Source: Pseudomonas triticifolii
GTDB taxonomy: Bacteria > Pseudomonadota > Gammaproteobacteria > Pseudomonadales > Pseudomonadaceae
DNA: 64,000 nucleotides
Assembly: GCF_014358015.1 (NCBI RefSeq)
Contig: NZ_JACONV010000006.1
Span: 1 to 64,000, forward strand
Reading direction: 5' to 3'
A program made the translations under genes and the position numbers. Of this stretch, positions 1 through 9,700 are shown in pieces (the first letter of the stretch is position 1; each line of letters opens with the position of its first letter). The notes beneath the pieces were generated by a model. It did no database searches. It saw only the letters and a list, made by a program, of their open reading frames with translations, and was not told where the DNA came from.

Positions 1-24
1 CTGCGAGCTTGCTCGCGAAGGCGT
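1..24. repeat. REP element (GCGAGC/GCTCGC class)
   Basis: The imperfect palindrome GCGAGCTTGCTCGCG followed by AAGGCG is the core of a common Pseudomonas REP class. It lies just past the 3' end of the RAYT gene, the usual position for a REP copy that a RAYT mobilises. It is cut by the window edge. Confidence 0.6.
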
Positions 25-61
25 AAGTGCTGCCAGTACAGATCTAAAGCCACACAGCGTC

Positions 62-514
62 CTACAATGGGTACTCCCGAACGCTGTTGACCAGACCTGC
101 GCGAACCGGATTGGCGACGATGTAGCGAGCAAAATGGACAAGATTACGCTCTTCTCGAACAGCGATATCATGAAAGCCACTCTGCCAAAACGTTCCGGAA
201 CAACCACTTGCCTTGTTCACCGCGATTGCGCTTCTCGACTTCACACGCTGGACCACGCCAGACAGAGAGTGACCTTTCAACTCAAGCAACCAATGAAAAT
301 GGTCTGGCATGACAACCCACGCCAATGAATCCGCCAACTGCCTCTCCTGAACATCTCGCAACTCGCTGACCAACAATCGACCCAGGCGCCAGTCGGAGAA
401 AGCAGGCGCACGCTGAAATGTTTTTGCAGTCACCAGATAGATTTGCCCAACGTCAGAAGCCCGTCCAATACGCAGACGGTGTGAGTATGCTTTTCCAGCC
501 ATCCCTGGCCTCAT
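62..514 (-). CDS. REP-associated tyrosine transposase (RAYT), C-terminus cut by a nonsense codon
   Basis: IS200/IS605-like (Y1) single-strand endonuclease family thought to spread REP palindromes. The HUH motif is visible as MPDHFHW (about residues 68-74) and the family tail motif FARYIVANPVRAGL is near residues 127-140, containing the candidate catalytic Tyr. The 150-aa product ends ...REYPL then TAG. Reading on past the TAG gives Asp-Ala-Val-Trp-Leu and a second TAG; intact family members usually end REYPHWDAxW. So the TAG most likely replaces the Trp codon and removes the last few residues. ATG codons at 514 and 502 are both possible starts. The domain core is intact, so activity cannot be excluded. 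Confidence 0.85.
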   Translation of the reverse strand: MRPGMAGKAYSHRLRIGRASDVGQIYLVTAKTFQRAPAFSDWRLGRLLVSELRDVQERQLADSLAWVVMPDHFHWLLELKGHSLSGVVQRVKSRSAIAVNKASGCSGTFWQSGFHDIAVREERNLVHFARYIVANPVRAGLVNSVREYPL

Positions 515-629
515 TCATTGCCTGTTGAAAACTGACTCTAGCGCCTCGCCGAAGTGAAGGCGTGCTGATCGTTTACCCGAATATTTCCAGCCCGCGACAC
601 CCCACCACGCCCTGCCCTTTTTACTTATT

Positions 630-654
630 CCCGCCATTCAGGCTAAATGGCGGG
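630..654. promoter_or_regulatory. 9-bp-arm hairpin in the leader of the copper operon
   Basis: CCCGCCATT and AATGGCGGG pair perfectly across a 7-nt loop, about 30 nt upstream of the first DUF2946 start codon. There is no T-run after it on the plus strand, so it could be an operator or leader structure rather than a terminator. Function unknown. Confidence 0.35.
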
Positions 655-684
655 GTCGATTACCCAACAAGAACGGAACCTGTG

Positions 685-1071
685 ATGTCTTCACGACGCA
701 CGACATCGGTCTGGATTGCCTGCTTTGCAGTGCTGTTCAGTCTGCTGGCCATGCCACTGTCACCCAGCACGCCACGTGCTGCAGGGGAACAGGTGCTGTG
801 GGGGACGTTCTGTAGCGGCAGCGGCATTCGACTGGTCGCCGTTCCGTTGAACGAAGCGTCACAGAGCATTCCTGACGAGCAGCATCAATCTGCGATGCAG
901 CATTGCCCGTGCTGTTCGGGGTCGGTGTTTGTGGTCATCCCGCCCGGTTTCAGCCATGGGCTGGTGGCGCGTCTGGAGCCCGAGCGCTTTGCGCCCGCGG
1001 TTTTCCTGATTCATGCCTCGCCGCGCCTGCAGTGGCCCAGCGCCAACCCGCGGGCCTCCCCGCCGGTCTGA
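685..1071 (+). CDS. DUF2946 family protein
   Basis: Predicted 128-aa membrane-anchored or exported small protein. An N-terminal hydrophobic segment (about residues 10-25) follows MSSRRTTS, and the C-terminal half carries a CPCC motif (about residues 74-77), typical of DUF2946 proteins found beside copper genes. I chose ATG 685; an open frame extends back to 562 but that part is not protein-like. It is the first gene of a four-gene run with the PCu(A)C chaperone, a second DUF2946 protein and a PepSY protein, which points to copper handling. Molecular role is not established. Confidence 0.75.
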   Translation: MSSRRTTSVWIACFAVLFSLLAMPLSPSTPRAAGEQVLWGTFCSGSGIRLVAVPLNEASQSIPDEQHQSAMQHCPCCSGSVFVVIPPGFSHGLVARLEPERFAPAVFLIHASPRLQWPSANPRASPPV

Positions 1072-1125
1072 TACCCCGTTTGCCCGTGCCTGAATGCACC
1101 TGAATGGATTGACCGGAGAACCCCC

Positions 1126-1587
1126 ATGCTCAAAAAAGCCCTCATGCTGGCCGCGCTGCTGCTGCCTGCTTGTTTTGCCCAGGCTCACCAGTACACCGCT
1201 GGCCAGATCATGATTGCCCATCCCTGGTCGATGGAGCTGCCACCCAACGCCCCGACCGTGGCCGCCTATTTCGTGCTCGAAAACAAAGGTGACACCGCAG
1301 ACCGTCTGGTCAGCGTCGATACCCCGATAGCGGGTCAGGCACAACTGCATCAGCACATCCAGGCGGACGGCCTGATGAAGATGCAGCAGGTGCAAACCGT
1401 GGACGTGCCTGCCGGTGCCACTGTGACCTTTGCCCCCATGGCCTGGCACGTGATGCTGCTGGATATCAAAGACCGTTCGAAGCTGCTCGTCGGGCAACGC
1501 TTCCCGATGACGCTGCATTTCGAGAAGGCGGGCGATGTCCAGGTGCAGGTCGTGGTACAAAAGCAGGCACCCGAACACCAGCACTGA
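1126..1587 (+). CDS. Periplasmic copper chaperone PCu(A)C family (DUF461)
   Basis: 153 aa with an N-terminal signal peptide (MLKKALMLAALLLPACFAQA) that leaves a mature protein starting at His. PCu(A)C proteins bind Cu(I) in the periplasm through a conserved His/Met set and deliver it to cytochrome oxidase or store it. Here the ligands appear in LHQHIQADGLMKM (about residues 75-87) and in AWHVML (about 106-111), the expected H-x10-M...H-x-M layout. The C-terminus is also His-rich (EHQH). It has a good ribosome site (GGAG) and sits 54 nt after the first DUF2946 gene. Confidence 0.9.
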   Translation: MLKKALMLAALLLPACFAQAHQYTAGQIMIAHPWSMELPPNAPTVAAYFVLENKGDTADRLVSVDTPIAGQAQLHQHIQADGLMKMQQVQTVDVPAGATVTFAPMAWHVMLLDIKDRSKLLVGQRFPMTLHFEKAGDVQVQVVVQKQAPEHQH

Positions 1588-1609
1588 GTAGCCTTCCCGA
1601 TTGAGCGCC

Positions 1610-2044
1610 ATGCGCCAAACCCGCGAACGATCAGCCGTCCCTGTTAAAAACCGGGCCGCGTGGCTGAGCCTGTTCGCCATGTTGATGATTTTTATCGGTC
1701 CGCTGATTTCCCAGTCGATGCCGATGGATCAGCACGCCCCCAGGTTGATGCCGTCATCGATGCCCATGGAAATGGGCAGTTCGGCCGACAGCCACGCCCA
1801 TCACGGCAGCGAACACGCCACATCGCCTGATGCGGGCATGGGTGATCATGCGCTGTGGGCCAAATGCGGTTACTGCACGCTGCTGTTCAGTTGCCCGGCG
1901 TTGCCTTATGTGCCCGTGCTGGTCGCCGACGCCCCGCCTCGCCCTGCGGACTTCTTTACTGCGCAGCCCCGACTCGGGCATGCGCAACGCGCCATCTTTC
2001 CCAATGCCCGAAGTCGGGCACCGCCAGCGCATCGCACAGCCTAG
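1610..2044 (+). CDS. DUF2946 family protein with Met/His-rich segment
   Basis: About 144 aa. A single hydrophobic segment (about residues 18-32) is followed by a Met/His-rich stretch containing SMPMDQHAP, SMPMEMG and SHAHHGSEH, which looks like a low-affinity metal site, then a CGYC motif (about residues 92-95). ATG 1610 is used; an in-frame TTG at 1601 would add three residues. Located 22 nt after the PCu(A)C gene. Probably a membrane-associated copper or heme-trafficking accessory, by context only. Confidence 0.7.
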   Translation: MRQTRERSAVPVKNRAAWLSLFAMLMIFIGPLISQSMPMDQHAPRLMPSSMPMEMGSSADSHAHHGSEHATSPDAGMGDHALWAKCGYCTLLFSCPALPYVPVLVADAPPRPADFFTAQPRLGHAQRAIFPNARSRAPPAHRTA

Positions 2045-2125
2045 AACCAGAAAAATCCCACGACCGCCCTCGGCTCAGGCCCCGGGCGCGTTGTGCTGTG
2101 TTATCCCTCTTCGGGAGCGTTGACC

Positions 2126-3499
2126 GTGTCAAAACCCACTGTTTCTTTCTACAACCTGGCCTGGCGATGGCATTTTTACGCCGGGCTGTTCGTCGCGCCT
2201 TTCATGATCCTGCTGTCACTGACAGGGATCATTTACCTGTTCAAGCCACAGCTGGACAACCTGATGTACAGCGATCTGTTGAGCGTAACGCCCGCTCACC
2301 ACACGATCAGCGCCGACGAGCTTCAACAGCGCGTGCTGAGCACTTATCCACAGGCCGCCATCAGCAAATATTTCCCGCCGGTCAGTGCCGAAGGCAGTGC
2401 GCAGTTCGTGATGCGTGATCAGGGACGTGAGGTGAACGTCTTTGTCGACCCGTACCGCGGCGAGATCCTGGGCACTCAGGACGCGAAGCAAAACCTGCAG
2501 GCCATCGCCCGCGCCCTGCACGGCGAGCTGATGATCGGAACGGTCGGTGACCGGCTGATCGAACTGGCGGCAGGCTGGGGCATCATGCTGGTGGTTTCAG
2601 GGCTCTATCTGTGGTGGCCACGCGGTTCACGCGTTGCCGGCGTGCTGTGGCCACGGCTGACCGCTCGCGGGCGCGTGCTGTGGAAAGACCTGCATGCGGT
2701 GACCGGTTTCTGGGGATCACTGATTCTGCTGTTCATGCTGCTCAGCGGCATGACCTGGACCGGCATGTGGGGCAAGCAGTACGCAGCGGTCTGGAACACC
2801 TTTCCTGCGGCAATGTGGACCAACGTGCCCACTTCCACGCAACTGGCCGGAGAACTCAACACCGCCAGCGCTCAGACCGTGCCGTGGGCGATGGAAAACA
2901 CGCCGATGCCGCAATCCACTGGCGAGCATGCCGAGCACATGCATCAGCACGGCATGTCCGCAGGCCCCGCTGCGCCGAAGATCAGCCTGCAACAGGTGGT
3001 GGAGATCGCAACCGCCAAGGGTATCGAGCCTGGTTACAGCATTACTGCGCCCAAGAACGCCGAAGGCGTGTTCACGGTGTCGGTGTTCGCCGATGACCCG
3101 CGCAAAGACGCCACGCTGCATATTGATCAGTACAGCGGCAAGGTGCTGGCGGATGTTGGCTGGCGGGATTACAGCCTGGTTTCACGCGCGACCGAGATGG
3201 GCGTGATGCTGCATGAAGGGAAGTTTTTCGGCTGGCTCAACCAGTTACTGATCTTCCTCGCCTGTCTGATGATCCTGCTCAGCGCCGTCAGCGGGCTGGT
3301 GATCTGGTGGAAGCGTCGCCCTCAAGGCAGGCTGGGTGTACCGCCACTGCGTCACGACCTGCCACGCTGGAAAACTGCCATGGTGATCATGTTCGGCATT
3401 GCCATCGCATTCCCGCTGGTTGGGGTTTCGCTGGTCGCGGTGTGGCTATTTGATCGAATAGTTTTCTCCCGCTTTGCTAATTCCTCGGCAGCAGCTTAA
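2126..3499 (+). CDS. PepSY-associated transmembrane protein
   Basis: 457 aa, starting at GTG 2126 with CGGGAGCG just upstream. The family consists of inner-membrane proteins with about four helices and periplasmic PepSY domains, often beside TonB-dependent metal receptors and proposed to be reductases. Helices are visible near residues 12-35 (after WRWHFYAG), 165-185, 205-225, 370-395 and near the C-terminus (MVIMFGIAIAFPLVGVSLVAVWLF). A periplasmic insertion carries HAEHMHQHGM, a plausible metal site that fits the copper context. Last gene of the operon; two terminator-like structures follow. Confidence 0.85.
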   Translation: MSKPTVSFYNLAWRWHFYAGLFVAPFMILLSLTGIIYLFKPQLDNLMYSDLLSVTPAHHTISADELQQRVLSTYPQAAISKYFPPVSAEGSAQFVMRDQGREVNVFVDPYRGEILGTQDAKQNLQAIARALHGELMIGTVGDRLIELAAGWGIMLVVSGLYLWWPRGSRVAGVLWPRLTARGRVLWKDLHAVTGFWGSLILLFMLLSGMTWTGMWGKQYAAVWNTFPAAMWTNVPTSTQLAGELNTASAQTVPWAMENTPMPQSTGEHAEHMHQHGMSAGPAAPKISLQQVVEIATAKGIEPGYSITAPKNAEGVFTVSVFADDPRKDATLHIDQYSGKVLADVGWRDYSLVSRATEMGVMLHEGKFFGWLNQLLIFLACLMILLSAVSGLVIWWKRRPQGRLGVPPLRHDLPRWKTAMVIMFGIAIAFPLVGVSLVAVWLFDRIVFSRFANSSAAA

Positions 3500-3507
3500 A
3501 TTGCACG

Positions 3508-3573
3508 CACGAGGCCTGAAACCGCCGGGCGGTTTTGTGATGAATTCCTCACCTGACAGGATCAGGCCTCGTG
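3508..3573. repeat. 12-bp perfect inverted repeat enclosing a small hairpin
   Basis: CACGAGGCCTGA (3508-3519) and TCAGGCCTCGTG (3562-3573) are exact reverse complements 42 nt apart. Between them lies AAACCGCCGGGCGGTTTT (about 3520-3535), a terminator-like hairpin ending in a T-run. The nested structure follows the PepSY stop codon. Confidence 0.6.
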
Positions 3574-3622
3574 GTTTCAAGATATAAAAAGCCGCCTTCG
3601 CGGACTGTGTGAAAACGCAGTT

Positions 3623-3656
3623 GAAACGCCCCGACTTGTCGGGGCGTTTCCTTTTA
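3623..3656 (+). terminator. Rho-independent terminator of the copper operon
   Basis: GAAACGCCCCGA, a 4-nt CTTG loop, and TCGGGGCGTTTC form a 12-bp stem followed by CTTTT. It lies between the copper operon and the convergent RHS gene. Confidence 0.8.
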
Positions 3657-3769
3657 TGTCGTCAGCCAGTGAAAAAGCCCGGCCTGCCCGGACAACGCCA
3701 AGGGCGAAATCCCGGCGTTGTGCCTGCTCAACCATCGCGGCTAAACGCGGGTGAAGGCGTTTATTGCGT

Positions 3770-6700
3770 TCATGCAAGAGCTCCTGGCCTCAGCTCCCCC
3801 AGCGCGTCCAACACGCCCTGGCCCGACTGCTTGAGCTCGCGCCTGAACATTTGCGCCCAACGCATGCTACCCCTGTTTTTTTGGGGCTCTTCATCCTCCG
3901 CCTCTGGCAGATAGAGGCTCGCTACACCGGCATAGGTGTCGTAGTAGATCTTGCCCTCCAAAGCGGTACCCAACGCCTCTGCCCCCTCTGCCACCTGCGC
4001 CAACACCTTGGTGTGGTAAAGGTGCGCGACTTGGCGCATCACGTTGTGGGAGCCGGGAACATACCAGGCGATTTTCGCCCGCAGGCCCGTAACGGTCCGT
4101 ACCGCCCCCTCTCCAAGGTACTCGACGTATTGCGTTCCCATCTCGGTCCACGCAATGCTTCCCACTTTTCGACCGGCCGCGACGTCTTTTACGGAAGTTG
4201 CCAACGAACCATAGCGTTTGAAGTGTCGCCAGCCTCGAATGGCGCTTCGCACGATCGCTTGGACACGATTGACAAGGCGCCCGATGCCACTGATCGCCCA
4301 GCGCAACATCCGGCCTGCTTGCTTGAGGATATTGGTGAAGTTACCGATGGATGCAAAACCCGTCACCATGCTCGCAATACCCAGTTTGTGAGCGAGTTCA
4401 GGATCGCTGTCTTCAAGAAACTTAGAGGTCACCTCCAGCGCCAGCGCAGTAAATGACAAAGCGCTGGTGATCGCAAAGAATGCAAGCGAAGCCCCGCCCG
4501 ACGGAATGGCCAGCAATACCCCCACGACCGTCAACATGAACGACAGGGCGATGCCCCGCCATCGACTGCCCACGGGTTGGGGTCGGGTCTCGCGCAATGT
4601 TTGCTCAAGCCGGTCGATCAAATCGTCTTGCCCCCAACGACTGAGCATGATGTGCCCGCTGGGGTCGTGATAATCGATGGGATTACAGCAGTAACTGTAT
4701 TCGTTGACTCCGCCACCATCGAACGGACTCAAGCTGTCCGGTTGTTGAAAACTTCGTATTTGCGGATGGTAGGCACGGTAGCCATTGCCCAGATGGTAGC
4801 AACCGGTCACGGGATCTCGACGCTCACCGTTATAGCCCTTGCAACTGCCCTCAAGGGGCGAGCCGTTTTCACCAAAGGGTGTGAAGGCACTTATAACCAA
4901 TCCGTCGCAGACGCTTGGGTTATAAGCAATGGGACCGCTGTGAGGGTCGTCCAATGAGAGTGAAATACGGGGCCGTGCTCCGTTTTCCAGGGTCTGCTGC
5001 AGATAATCGCTCCCCAACATCACCTGCTTGATGACCTTGCCGTCACGATCAAACCAGACTTCACCGCACAGATGGTCGCCTTCGTAAACCAGCTCACAGG
5101 TTTGCCCGGTGGCTGCGACGTACTGAGCCGCGAGTCGCCCATATCCATCATAGGCGTAGCGGGTCAACAGCGTGTTTTGAGGGTCCTTCACTTCCAGCAG
5201 TTGCCCTTGAGCCGAATACTTCATCTTGTTGCCATCCGTGTCCTGCTCCATGCAACCATTCAAGCTCCAGGTCAACACCTTGCGGGTGGGTTGCGCACCT
5301 TCGATGCTGATCGATGCGCATTGGGTTGGCTCGCGTGTATCGTAGCCATAAAGCTGCGTCTGTTTAGCGTTGTCCACAAACGTCGTCTCACAGCGGTTAA
5401 GGCGCTGCAGACCGTCCCACTGGTAGACCTGCCTCCGGATTCGACGCCCCTGGGCATCGGCGGGGCAGTCATTGGCTGCAAAGGTGTCGCACTGATAAGT
5501 CGCCAACCGATCGCAGCTGTCGTGGCTGAATGTCTCGGTACGAACCCATTCATTGCCACGGTTCAGGGTCATGCCTGTCAGCAAGCCGTTGTCCGACCAG
5601 CGTTGATGCAGTGTCAGCAAGCTACTGCCAGCGCGTTGGTACTCTCGCAGAACTTCCTGCCCGAACACGTCGTATTGGTACCGAGTTGTCAACCGTGTGC
5701 CTTCCTGAGCGATCACTGCCGTCTGGCTGAGCAAATGGCCGTCCCGGGTGTAACAAAACGAGACGTCAATGCCGTTGTGACGTTGGCGCAAGGTGTGTTG
5801 GTCCCGGTTTAAAAACAGGCGCAGAACGCTACCGTCACTGCGTCGCGCGGCCAACAGATTGCCCATCAGCGAGCGCGTTTCGCTACCTTTACGCGAGCCT
5901 CGCGGGGTTCTCACCACGCTTCGCGTGTCGCCCAGCAAGCCGGGCCGGCTCAGGGTGTCGCTGTGGGGGCCGATCAAAAAGCCATCCTGCTGGTTGACGT
6001 TTTCGTGGGTGCTGACCGAGAGGGTTTTCCCCAACTCAGTGAATGCGAGAGAGCTCAGCAGATTGCTTGGGGATTTATGGGATGCTCCCATAGATTTTTC
6101 CTTAAAACACATGCCTCCCCCCTCCAATAACTCTGCGCGAAGGGACGTTCCGTCTGGTTGCATCATGGCCCCATCGACTAGTGCTACATAAGTACGGAGG
6201 CCCCTTCGACTGGTGTTGATTTCCGACGGTTCATCAATGGTTTGGGTGCCGATCTCGATGCCATTGACCGAAAGGCGAGTGACGTGGGTGCTAAAACCAC
6301 CATATTCCCTGTCCTCCACACTCCCGTCGAGTTTTGTGATCCTGACAACGCGCCCCAGATCGTCATAAACCATCGACACGCCGCTTTGCGAATCACCTCG
6401 TTGAAGCTGAGTCAAGCGTCCTGCCACGTCATAGCAAACGCTGACTTCCGCGCGCGCCGATCCATCATCACCTCGATGCGAATGCATGCGCCGAACGGTA
6501 CCATCCGCAAGCACCTCACTCTTCGACGTCTGCGTGATCACCTTGCCCTGCTCGGTACGCCATGACTGCACGGTCGTGCTTGAACCGGCACTCTCAATGG
6601 TTGTTTCTTCCTGATTCCAGAGCAGATTCTTCCTTACGGGCAACACCCTGCGTTTACCCAACTCCGAACGGCGACGCAGCCCGCCCGGCCAATAGTCGTA

Positions 6701-9700
6701 ACGCGTGTGATCGCGTTTGCAGATCAGGCTGTCGAACTCAATTTCGTCCAGGACACACCAACCAGCATGGTTGGGTGCCTTCAGCTCTCTGCGGATGGGT
6801 CGCTGTAGTCCGTCGAAAAGCGTTCGAGTGATTTGCCCCATCGCCTGCAGGGTGGTCGCTTGAAGCCCCTTATCGTCGAAGCAGTAGGTGGTTTTCTGTT
6901 CCGAGACGGGTTGGGCGGATGGATCGACAGTCTTCTTGCCGGGCAGGAGGGAAAATCGCTGTTCGCTGACGACTCTCCCCATGGCGTCATAAGCCCAGCG
7001 AAGCTCTTCCCCCGCTCGACGGCGGATCAGGCAGCGACGCGTCAGACGTGAGCGAATCTCGGTTGATAATGTCTCCTGGCCCTCTGTGGGGTCGGAGGAG
7101 TCGGAGGAGTCGAAGGAGGTGGCGGAGGTGCGAACAACAAAGCCTCGCTCCACAGGATTGTCCTCCCAGTGCAATGTAGTAGTAAGGTAGGTTCTCGCCC
7201 CGCGGAGATAGGTTCTCTGAATGTTAGTTGATGACCAGGTGAACGCCTTGCACCCCTCATTGGACGTCTTGGTTTTGCGCGGTTCTTCACTGATCCGTTC
7301 ATGACGGATCAGAGGGGCGGTGCGCCCTTCTGCCAGGCTCAACCTCCAAGTACTTGGCGCCGCCACGACACCTTCGATTTTTACAATATCGCAAGCAGAC
7401 AAAACGGTGGAGTCGGCACGGCTCTGCCCGCAGTAACCATAGAGAACCAAGGCGAGCGGGACGTGCTTCCCGCCTAATACTTGATACTGATATTCGGCCA
7501 TCGCCGGTGGCAAGGTATGGTCCGGAACCTGGGGACACTTAAGCGTCACTAAACTCAATTGCTCCAGGTTTTCCGACGCGCTTTCGTCTTCCAAATCATG
7601 AACTTCAAACTCTTGCAGAGGACCGGCGTATTCAATTGGCGACATGCCGTCACCACCCGAACGCGGGTAATATCGCCACTCCGTTATCGTGCCATCAGCG
7701 GCGATGCTTTGCGTCAGCTGTCCATCGCCGTTATAGGTAAAGGATCGAACGCTGGTCATCGACGAGGCGAATAGCTTCAGAGGATCGCTGCTATCCCTCT
7801 TCAATACATCAGGGCTTGTTAAGTCACGCCCACTGAAGTCATTGGAATAACAGTACATAAAAAAGAACCCCCCTGCCCAAGCGTTAGAAGCACAACATTC
7901 ATTTGCAAGCCTGAACAATTCTTTGTCATCATTTTTCCAGCACGTCACCTCAAACCTTGGCAAGCCCGCCCCGCTCATAGCCTTTTCAGCGACGCCAATC
8001 GATTGGTAGCTTATGTACTTATACTCTGAACACCCGTTCCCCGTAACCGCACTCCCTATTTCCTGGTGGGCCGCGTCATAAAACTTTCTGGTCACGAAAC
8101 GATACCCTTTTTCTACTGAAGCACTTTCTACCCAGTAAAAATACTTGCTCAGCGAATAGTGTCCTCTCTCGCCATTGAGCGCATTACTTATGTACCGATG
8201 ATATTTATCACAATTAAGACCCTCCGCCTCCTGAATAACAACCAAGACGTCAAGGCTGACGTTCTCCAAGGGCGTCACATAGGTGGAGCTGGAATAACTA
8301 TAAGTCGTTTGGATATTTTCCTGTTGCCCCCCGGGCATCAGGATATGCCGCGATACACGAGGCAGTGCCGGCTGGCCATTAGAGAACTTCACGGCCTCCA
8401 CGTAATAGGATACCCACTCAACCGATCCGTCCCCCTCTTCCAGGCGTGTCAATATCCGGTCCAGCGTCGGGTCGACGCTGTAGCCACAATGCACAGACTC
8501 AAATAAGTGATCGGACTGCGTGCACCGGATATCGCACAACAAATAATTCGCTAACGTTAACGTTACCTGGAATGCCTCGCTCGAACCGGGCCAGACTTCC
8601 ATCGAAACCTGCGTATGCGAATACTTTGCCGTGAACAAGACGGTGCTGCCGCTTCTTACTTCAGTGAGTTGAAACTGACCCCGCAGGCGGTTCCAGTTCA
8701 GCGACAACTGCCCCCCTGTGGCGGAAATGATCCTGGAGGGCACAAGTTGTACAAAGGGTCTGCGCCAGTAACCCAGTGCATCGTCGATCGCCTTGGTGTT
8801 TTCTCGCCATTTCTTTACCGCTTCGTCCCAGTCCAGTTGTTCAGCAATGGCATAGAGCGCCGGACTGCAGACTGCCAATATCCATTGCCACACGCCTTCT
8901 GGTTTAGGCGGACAGGGTTTCGCCTTGTTCTTGATTTGCTCTAAAAGGTCAATGATCTTCAAGCGCAGCGCATCATTGGGTTCTACGTTATCGCCTGTCG
9001 GTCTGCTCAAGACCTCGCGAGTTCCACTGGGGTAATGCAGGGTGAACTCGCTGTAATCGTTATTGCTTGAAACCCAGCAGGCTCGTTTGGTCAAGCGTTT
9101 TCCCTGACCGAGCGCCAACCATTCAGCATCATCGAATTTGATATGCACGCCATCTGCCAGCGTGAGCGCCCGGTCACGCACATCCAGACTTGAGAACCGA
9201 AACGCCCATCCATCACCGAGTCCGGCCTCATTGCCGCGCAGCGCAGAGTAATGCAGCGTCAGGTCGCAGACCGGTCCATTGCCCTCAACACCCTGCAAGG
9301 TTGCAACCGGGTAGTGGGCGTGAAACAGCCCGGTACGTGAGTCGACTCCGGTTTCACTGTGTCCGCTGACGTCGAACACCTCCGAGCGAAAGGTATTGCC
9401 GTAATCCTCGCAAAGCGGGCTCGAGGCCACATAGGGATCAACCGCTTTCGGGGTGACCCGCACAACGGGGTCCCGGCTAAACCAAAAGCTGAAAGCATGC
9501 ACTTTACCAACGTGCCCCAGTGTCATTGACACCTCAGGAGGCATGCTTTCCGGATAATAAAATTCAAGCTCAATACCCGGAGTAGCCCTGGACGGGCCGC
9601 GCCAGTTCGCGGACTCCGCGGTCACGCGGCAGTCGGGGACGCTGGATGAAACCACTTTCACACCCAGCGCACGCGCTTGTGGAGTCAAGCGAAATGCGCT

